From assembly GCA_003555285.1 (NCBI GenBank), contig PWGH01000050.1:1-10230 (forward strand): 10,230 nt of DNA. Reading direction: 5' to 3'. Every line of letters begins with the position of its first letter. Position 1 is the stretch's first letter. A model generated the notes under the pieces. It was given only the letters and a program-made list of their open reading frames with translations, was not told the DNA's origin and searched no databases. The stretch comes from Thioalkalivibrio sp. (lineage in GTDB: Bacteria; Pseudomonadota; Gammaproteobacteria; Ectothiorhodospirales; Ectothiorhodospiraceae). Made by a program: the position numbers and the translations under genes. Of this stretch, positions 5,884-10,230 are shown piece after piece.

Positions 5884-7392
5884 ATGCCAGTCAGCCCGCA
5901 CGACCGTGTCTTCGAAACCGTTGCGGCGGTGGACCTGGGTTCCAACAGCTTTCACATGCTGGTGGCCCGGTGGCACGACGGGGAGGTCATCAAAGTCGAT
6001 CGGCTGAAGGAGACGGTGCGTCTGGCCAGTGGCCTGGATGCGAGAAACCGGCTTTCCGACGCGGCCAAGCAACGGGCATTGGCGTGCCTGGAGCGCTTCG
6101 GGCAGCGTCTGCGGGAACTGCCGCCGGGCAGTGTGCGTGCGCTCGGCACCAATACCTTGCGCAAGGCCCGTGGGGCACGCCGTTTCCTGGATCAGGCGCA
6201 GCAGGCCCTGGGGCATCCGGTGGAGATCATCGGCGGTCGGGAGGAGGCCCGCCTGATCTATCTCGGCGTCGCCCACACGCTGGCCGACGACCAGGGCCGG
6301 CGCCTGGTGATCGATATCGGCGGTGGCAGCACCGAGTTCATCATCGGCGAGCGCTTCGAGCCGCTGCTGGCCGAGAGCCTGCAGATGGGCTGCGTAACCT
6401 TCAGTGCGCAGAATTTTGCCGACGGACGCATCACGGCGCGCCGTTTCCGTCAGGCCGAACTGCATGCGCAACTCGAGTTGCAGCCGATCGTCGCGGCCTA
6501 TCGGAGCCGGGGCTGGGACCAGGCGCTTGGGGCCTCCGGAACCTTGCTTGCGCTCGATCGCATCTTGCACGCCAGCGGCATCGAGAAAGCACCCGGCATG
6601 AGCCTCGCCGGTCTCGAGGCGCTGCGCAAGCGCATGATCGAGGCCGGGGCGCTCGATCGTCTGAGCCTTCCCGGCCTGAGCGAGGACCGGCGACCGGTGA
6701 TCGCCGGCGGGCTCGCGGTGATCATCGGGATCTTTCGGGGCTTGGGCATCGCCCGCCTGACCACCTCCGATGGCGCGCTGCGCGAGGGGGTCGTCCATGA
6801 TTTGTTCGGTCGCTTTCGACATGAAGATGTCCGCGGCGCGACGATTCAGCACCTGCGCAAGCGCTTTGCGGTGGATTCGAGCCACGCGGAGCGGGTGGTC
6901 GCCGAGGTGCAGCGGTTGTTTGCCCCGCTGGCCCCGATCTGGTCGCTGGCGCCCGAGGAGGCGGATCTGGTCAACTGGGCTGCCGAGCTGCACGAGGTCG
7001 GGCTGGCTCTGGCCCACAGCCGTTACCACAAGCATGGCGAATACATTCTGGCCCACGCTGATCTGCCCGGTTTTTCGCGCCGGGAGCAGGGGGAACTGGC
7101 CTTGCTGGTGCGCGCCCATCGGAGTCGGCTGCAGCCGCGTTTGTTCGGAGAGTTTCCGAAAATCCGCCGGAAAAGACTGATTCGTCTGGCCATCCTATTG
7201 CGTCTTGCGGTGTTGTTGCACCGCTCCCGGACCGATCAGCCGGTTCCGGTGACCCGCGTCAGCGCGCGTCGGGAGACCCTGCGCATCGAATTCGAAGCCG
7301 GCTGGCTCGCGGCGCACCCGCTGACCGCCGCCGACCTGGAGCACGAGGCCGGGCAACTGTCCGCCGTGGACGTCCGGCTCGAGGTCGCCTGA
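5884..7392 (+). CDS. ppx: Exopolyphosphatase (Ppx/GppA family)
   Basis: A 502-residue exopolyphosphatase that cleaves terminal phosphates from inorganic polyphosphate; the E. coli enzyme has 513. The actin-like phosphatase half shows AAVDLGSNSFHMLV (14-27), the expected catalytic Glu in GGREEARLIYLGV (117-129, Glu120/121), IDIGGGSTEF (143-152) for phosphate binding, and TTSDGALREGVVHDL (293-307). The C-terminal half has the HD-like helical domain of long Ppx proteins: ELHEVGLALAHSRYHKHGEYIL (368-389) and LPGFSRREQGELALLVRAHR (394-413). This length and domain set favour Ppx over short Ppx forms; GppA (guanosine pentaphosphatase) is a close relative and cannot be wholly excluded, but a ppk neighbour supports Ppx. 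ATG 5884 is chosen over ATG 5848 because only it has a ribosome site. It follows sixA by 46 bases and ends 23 bases from the convergent ppk stop. Confidence 0.94.
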   Translation: MPVSPHDRVFETVAAVDLGSNSFHMLVARWHDGEVIKVDRLKETVRLASGLDARNRLSDAAKQRALACLERFGQRLRELPPGSVRALGTNTLRKARGARRFLDQAQQALGHPVEIIGGREEARLIYLGVAHTLADDQGRRLVIDIGGGSTEFIIGERFEPLLAESLQMGCVTFSAQNFADGRITARRFRQAELHAQLELQPIVAAYRSRGWDQALGASGTLLALDRILHASGIEKAPGMSLAGLEALRKRMIEAGALDRLSLPGLSEDRRPVIAGGLAVIIGIFRGLGIARLTTSDGALREGVVHDLFGRFRHEDVRGATIQHLRKRFAVDSSHAERVVAEVQRLFAPLAPIWSLAPEEADLVNWAAELHEVGLALAHSRYHKHGEYILAHADLPGFSRREQGELALLVRAHRSRLQPRLFGEFPKIRRKRLIRLAILLRLAVLLHRSRTDQPVPVTRVSARRETLRIEFEAGWLAAHPLTAADLEHEAGQLSAVDVRLEVA

Positions 7393-7415
7393 GGGGTTGG
7401 ATCCTGACGGGGCGA
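7393..7415. other. 23-base convergent gap between ppx and ppk1
   Basis: The stops of ppx (TGA 7390-7392, +) and ppk1 (TGA, complement of 7416-7418) are 23 bases apart. I see no hairpin with a T tract, so each transcript probably reads into the other gene's 3' end. Confidence 0.8.
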
Positions 7416-9494
7416 TCAGCCCTTGCTGGCGAGCGCGTCCAGCAGTTGCTGTTGGACGGAGAAGGGCGCCTCGCCGGGGGCGGGTTGCTGGCGCTGGTAG
7501 CTGCCGTCCTTCTGCAGCACCCAGGCGTTCATGTTGTCGCGCATGTAGGAGAACAGCGATTCTTCGGCTGCGCGGGCGCGCAGCTTCGGGTCCTTGATCG
7601 GGAACGCGACCTCGACCCGACGAAAGAAATTGCGCGGCATCCAGTCCGCACTGGACAGGTAGATCTCGGGATTGCCGTCATTGCCAAAGTAGAAGACCCG
7701 CGAGTGCTCGAGAAAGCGGCCCATCACCGAGCGCACCTCGATGTTCTCCGAAACCCCCGGCACGCCGGGCCGCAGGCAGCAGATGCCGCGCACCAGCAAC
7801 TGGACCTTCACCCCGGCGTTGGAGGCCCGGTACAGCGCCTGGATCACCCCCGGCTCGATCAGCGAATTCATGCGCGCCGCGATCAGCGCCGGTTTGTTGG
7901 CGGCGGCGAACTCGGTCTCGCGTTCGATGCGTGCGATCACCGCCGCATGCAGGGTGAATGGGGCCTGCAGCAGGTCCTTCAGCTTCGACACCTTGCCCAG
8001 GCCCGTGAGCTGCTGGAACACCCGGTGCACGTCCTCGGCGATCACCGGATCGGCCGTCAGCAGCCCCCAATCGGTGTAGGCCTTGGCGGTGCCGGCGTGG
8101 TAGTTGCCGGTGCCCAGGTGGGCATAGCGGGTGATCTGGTCCTTGTCGCGGCGCACCACCAGCACCATCTTCGCGTGGGTCTTGTACCCGACCACGCCAT
8201 AGGTGATGTGTACCCCGGCGTCCTGCATGCGGTTGGCGAGCTCGATGTTGGCCGCCTCGTCGAAGCGGGCCCGCAGCTCGATCACTACCGTGACTTCCTT
8301 GCCCGCCTGCGCCGCCTCGATCAGCAGCTCGACCAGCTGCGAACGCGTGCCGGTGCGATACAGCGTCTGCTTGATCGCGAGGACGTCGGGGTCCCGCGCG
8401 GCCTGGCGGATGAATTCGATCACCGGCATGAAGGATTCGTAGGGGTGATGCAGCAGCAGCTCCTGCTCGCGCACGGCATCGAAGATGCTGACGCCGCTGG
8501 CCTGGGCCTTGGGCAGGGCCGGAACGAACTGCGGGAACTTCAGATCGGCGCGGTCGACCAGGTCGTGCACCGCGATCAGACGGTTCAGGTTGACCAGGCC
8601 GTGAACCTGATACAACTCGGCCGGGGTGAGCCCGAACTGGGTGAGCAGGAAGCGGGCGTCGTCTTCGGGGCAGTTGTCGGCGATCTCCAGGCGCACCGCC
8701 TCGCCGTAGTTGCGCTGCGGGAGCTCGCCCTCGAGGGCGTTCAGCAGGTCGTCGATCTCCTCTTCGCGCACGAACAGATCGGAGTTCCGGGTCAGGCGGA
8801 ACTGGTAGCAGCCGGTGACCTTCATGCCCTGGAACAGCTCACCGACATGGGCGTGCAGGATCGACGACAGGAACACCAGGTCGTTGTTGCCCTTGGCCAC
8901 CTCGCGCGGCAGGCGCACCACCCGCGGCAACGACCGCGGCGCCTGCACCACGGCGCGACGCGATTCGCGCCCGAAGGCATCCTTGCCCTTCAGGGTGACG
9001 ATGAAATTCAGGCTCTTGTTCAGGATCCGCGGGAAGGGGTGCGCCGGGTCCAGACCGATCGGGCTCAGGACCGGCTGGAGCTGCTCCTGGAAGAAGTTCT
9101 GGAGCCAGCGCTTCTGCTCTTCGTTCCAGTGCGTGCGCCGGATGAAGCGGATGTCCTCTTCGGCCAGTTCCGGGATCAGTACCTCGTTCAGGGTGCGGTA
9201 TTGCTCGGCCACCAACTGGTGCGCATGGTCGCTGATCTTTACCAGTTGTTCCGGTGCCGAGAGCCCGTCGGGCCCTGGCGTGTGCACGTTCAGCGCGACC
9301 TGTTGGCGCAGGGAGCCCACCCGAACCTCGAAGAACTCGTCGAGGTTCGTCGACGAGATGCACAGAAAGCGCAGGCGCTCCAGTAACGGAAAGCTCTCAT
9401 CCAGCGCCAATTCGAGCACCCGCTGGTTGAATTCCAGCAGCGAAAGCTCACGATTGAGGTACAGCTCGGGGTTCGCGACGTCGATGGCGTTCAT
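7416..9494 (-). CDS. ppk1: Polyphosphate kinase 1
   Basis: A 692-residue Ppk1, the usual family length. It makes long-chain polyphosphate from ATP through a phosphohistidine intermediate. Domains appear in order: N-terminal (ELSLLEFNQRVLELA, ISSTNLDEFFEVRVG, 16-60), head domain (to about 310), and two phospholipase-D-like catalytic domains. Key residues are visible: VGYKTHAKMVLV with His440 (equivalent to the phosphorylated His435 of E. coli), RYAHLGTGNYH with His459, LRPGVPG (574-580), LEHSRVFYF with His597 (equivalent to His592), and LSSADWMPRN (613-622). The start ATG (9492-9494) has AGGAG at 9499-9503. The gene converges on ppx with 23 bases between stops, and follows argF on the same strand after 88 bases. 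I see no disruption. A very long antisense frame opposite it is an artefact of high G+C codon use. Confidence 0.97.
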   Translation of the reverse strand: MNAIDVANPELYLNRELSLLEFNQRVLELALDESFPLLERLRFLCISSTNLDEFFEVRVGSLRQQVALNVHTPGPDGLSAPEQLVKISDHAHQLVAEQYRTLNEVLIPELAEEDIRFIRRTHWNEEQKRWLQNFFQEQLQPVLSPIGLDPAHPFPRILNKSLNFIVTLKGKDAFGRESRRAVVQAPRSLPRVVRLPREVAKGNNDLVFLSSILHAHVGELFQGMKVTGCYQFRLTRNSDLFVREEEIDDLLNALEGELPQRNYGEAVRLEIADNCPEDDARFLLTQFGLTPAELYQVHGLVNLNRLIAVHDLVDRADLKFPQFVPALPKAQASGVSIFDAVREQELLLHHPYESFMPVIEFIRQAARDPDVLAIKQTLYRTGTRSQLVELLIEAAQAGKEVTVVIELRARFDEAANIELANRMQDAGVHITYGVVGYKTHAKMVLVVRRDKDQITRYAHLGTGNYHAGTAKAYTDWGLLTADPVIAEDVHRVFQQLTGLGKVSKLKDLLQAPFTLHAAVIARIERETEFAAANKPALIAARMNSLIEPGVIQALYRASNAGVKVQLLVRGICCLRPGVPGVSENIEVRSVMGRFLEHSRVFYFGNDGNPEIYLSSADWMPRNFFRRVEVAFPIKDPKLRARAAEESLFSYMRDNMNAWVLQKDGSYQRQQPAPGEAPFSVQQQLLDALASKG

Positions 9495-9582
9495 GGGGCT
9501 CCTGTAGGCCGTATCCTCAGGAGACTAAACCACTTTCAGCGTCGGAGATAGGTTCTTCGGGTGAGCGCGGCCCCGGTGCGCC
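9495..9582 (-). other. 88-base gap between argF and ppk1
   Basis: Upstream of ppk1, the - strand has only a weak possible promoter: CTGAAA, 18 bases, GATACG, the latter about 25 bases before the ribosome site. No phosphate-regulon (Pho) box of the CTGTCAT type is seen. No T-tract terminator follows argF, so ppk1 may be transcribed at least partly by read-through from argF. Confidence 0.35.
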
Positions 9583-10230
9583 TCAGCGCTGCAGCATCAG
9601 GAATTCGATCAGGGCCTTCTGGGCATGCAAGCGGTTTTCCGCTTCCTCCCAGACCACGCTGTGCGGCCCCTCGAGGACCTCGGTGCTGACCTCTTCCTCG
9701 CGGTGGGCCGGCAGACAGTGCATGAACAGCGCCTCCGGTCGGGCCAGGGCCATCAATGCGGCGTCGACGAAGAAGCCGCTGAAGGCCTGGCGGCGCGCAC
9801 TCTTCTCGTCTTCCTGGCCCATGCTGGCCCAGACATCGGTGACCACCAGATCGGCATCGCGCACCGCGGCCTTCGGATCGCGAACCAGTTCCAGCGCCGC
9901 ACCCGCGGCGCGGCTGATTTCGGGGTCCGGATCGTAACCCTCGGGGCAGGCGGCGGCGAGGGTGAAGCCCAACTGGCGGGCTGCCTGGATGTAGCTATTG
10001 CACATGTTATTGCCGTCGCCGATCCAGGCTACGCGCTTGCCGGCGATGTCGCCGCGGTGTTCGGTGTAGGTCTGCAGGTCGGCGAGCAATTGCGCCGGAT
10101 GTTCCAGGTCGGTCAGGCCGTTGATCACCGGCACCGTGGCGTACCGGGCAAAACGCTCGATTTTTTCGTGTTCATAGGTGCGGATCATCACGCAGTCGAC
10201 CATCCGCGACAGCACCCGTGCGGTGTCCTC
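9583..10230 (-). CDS. argF: Ornithine carbamoyltransferase, 5'-truncated by the window edge
   Basis: The C-terminal 215 residues of ornithine carbamoyltransferase, which makes citrulline from ornithine and carbamoyl phosphate in cytoplasmic arginine synthesis. The frame is open to the window end, where it reads [12 protein letters not shown], part of the conserved N-domain; about the first 90 residues lie outside. Motifs seen are [19 protein letters not shown] (with the HPxQ carbamoyl-phosphate site), [14 protein letters not shown] at the start of the ornithine domain, [12 protein letters not shown], and HCLPAHR (visible residues 171-177), the ornithine-site signature. It ends [14 protein letters not shown], the usual C-terminal helix with the NRLHAQKA motif. 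An internal GTG at 10215 is not the start. The motif set fits the anabolic enzyme rather than aspartate carbamoyltransferase. Confidence 0.95.
   Translation of the reverse strand, partial: EDTARVLSRMVDCVMIRTYEHEKIERFARYATVPVINGLTDLEHPAQLLADLQTYTEHRGDIAGKRVAWIGDGNNMCNSYIQAARQLGFTLAAACPEGYDPDPEISRAAGAALELVRDPKAAVRDADLVVTDVWASMGQEDEKSARRQAFSGFFVDAALMALARPEALFMHCLPAHREEEVSTEVLEGPHSVVWEEAENRLHAQKALIEFLMLQR

Noticed and set aside
5088..5945. Extended egtC reading frame with about 286 extra N-terminal residues
   Set aside because: It would run through the divergent control region and antisense to sixA, and would bury the catalytic Cys2; the strong GGAGGT before ATG 5087 settles the start.
5872..7119. 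415-residue open frame on - opposite ppx
   Set aside because: Antisense to an intact Ppx with all its motifs; no recognised domain.
7446..9386. 646-residue open frame on + opposite ppk1
   Set aside because: It is fully antisense to an intact, motif-complete Ppk1. Its composition (Arg/His/Gln/Leu/Val-rich) is what high-G+C codon use yields on the opposite strand, and I recognise no domain.

Overview
The window is a compact, G+C-rich bacterial chromosome segment. Its gene content and protein styles (ppk and ppx tail to tail, sixA, argF, Sel1-repeat and SIMPL periplasmic proteins, a glycogen-type malQ) suggest a gammaproteobacterium, perhaps of the Chromatiales/Ectothiorhodospiraceae type. That placement is inferred from general resemblance, not from a marker gene. 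Eight protein genes fill almost all of it. I see no rRNA, tRNA, CRISPR array, insertion sequence or phage gene, and no gene-free stretch longer than about 220 bases.

Layout, left to right. (1) The 3' three quarters of malQ (amylomaltase) on +, entering from outside the window. (2) A short intergenic stretch with two GC-rich inverted repeats, one of which supplies the stop codon of the next, convergent gene. (3) On -, a secreted Sel1-repeat protein. (4) On -, a tight three-gene unit read egtC, egtB-like, SIMPL-domain gene, with gaps of only 9 and 14 bases. It encodes an N-terminal-cysteine amidohydrolase, a DinB/FGE-fold sulfoxide-synthase-like iron enzyme and an exported SIMPL protein. (5) A 216-base divergent control region with two abutting inverted repeats. 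(6) On +, sixA then ppx, probably cotranscribed. (7) On -, ppk1, converging on ppx with 23 bases between the stops, and upstream of it the 3' part of argF, which leaves the window.

Two themes stand out. The egt unit looks like a low-molecular-weight thiol/antioxidant module: EgtB-type enzymes join a thiol to hercynine as a sulfoxide, EgtC removes the gamma-glutamyl group, and SIMPL (YggE-type) proteins have been linked to oxidative stress. The methyltransferase EgtD, the ligase EgtA and a lyase are not in the window. The EgtB-like protein also has Leu where most EgtBs have Gln in the iron-binding HxxQHxE motif, so its exact substrate is open. The second theme is polyphosphate: Ppk1 makes it, Ppx degrades it, and a phosphohistidine phosphatase gene lies beside ppx. 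The window is mostly housekeeping. The egt unit and the unusual translation start context of sixA deserve most attention.
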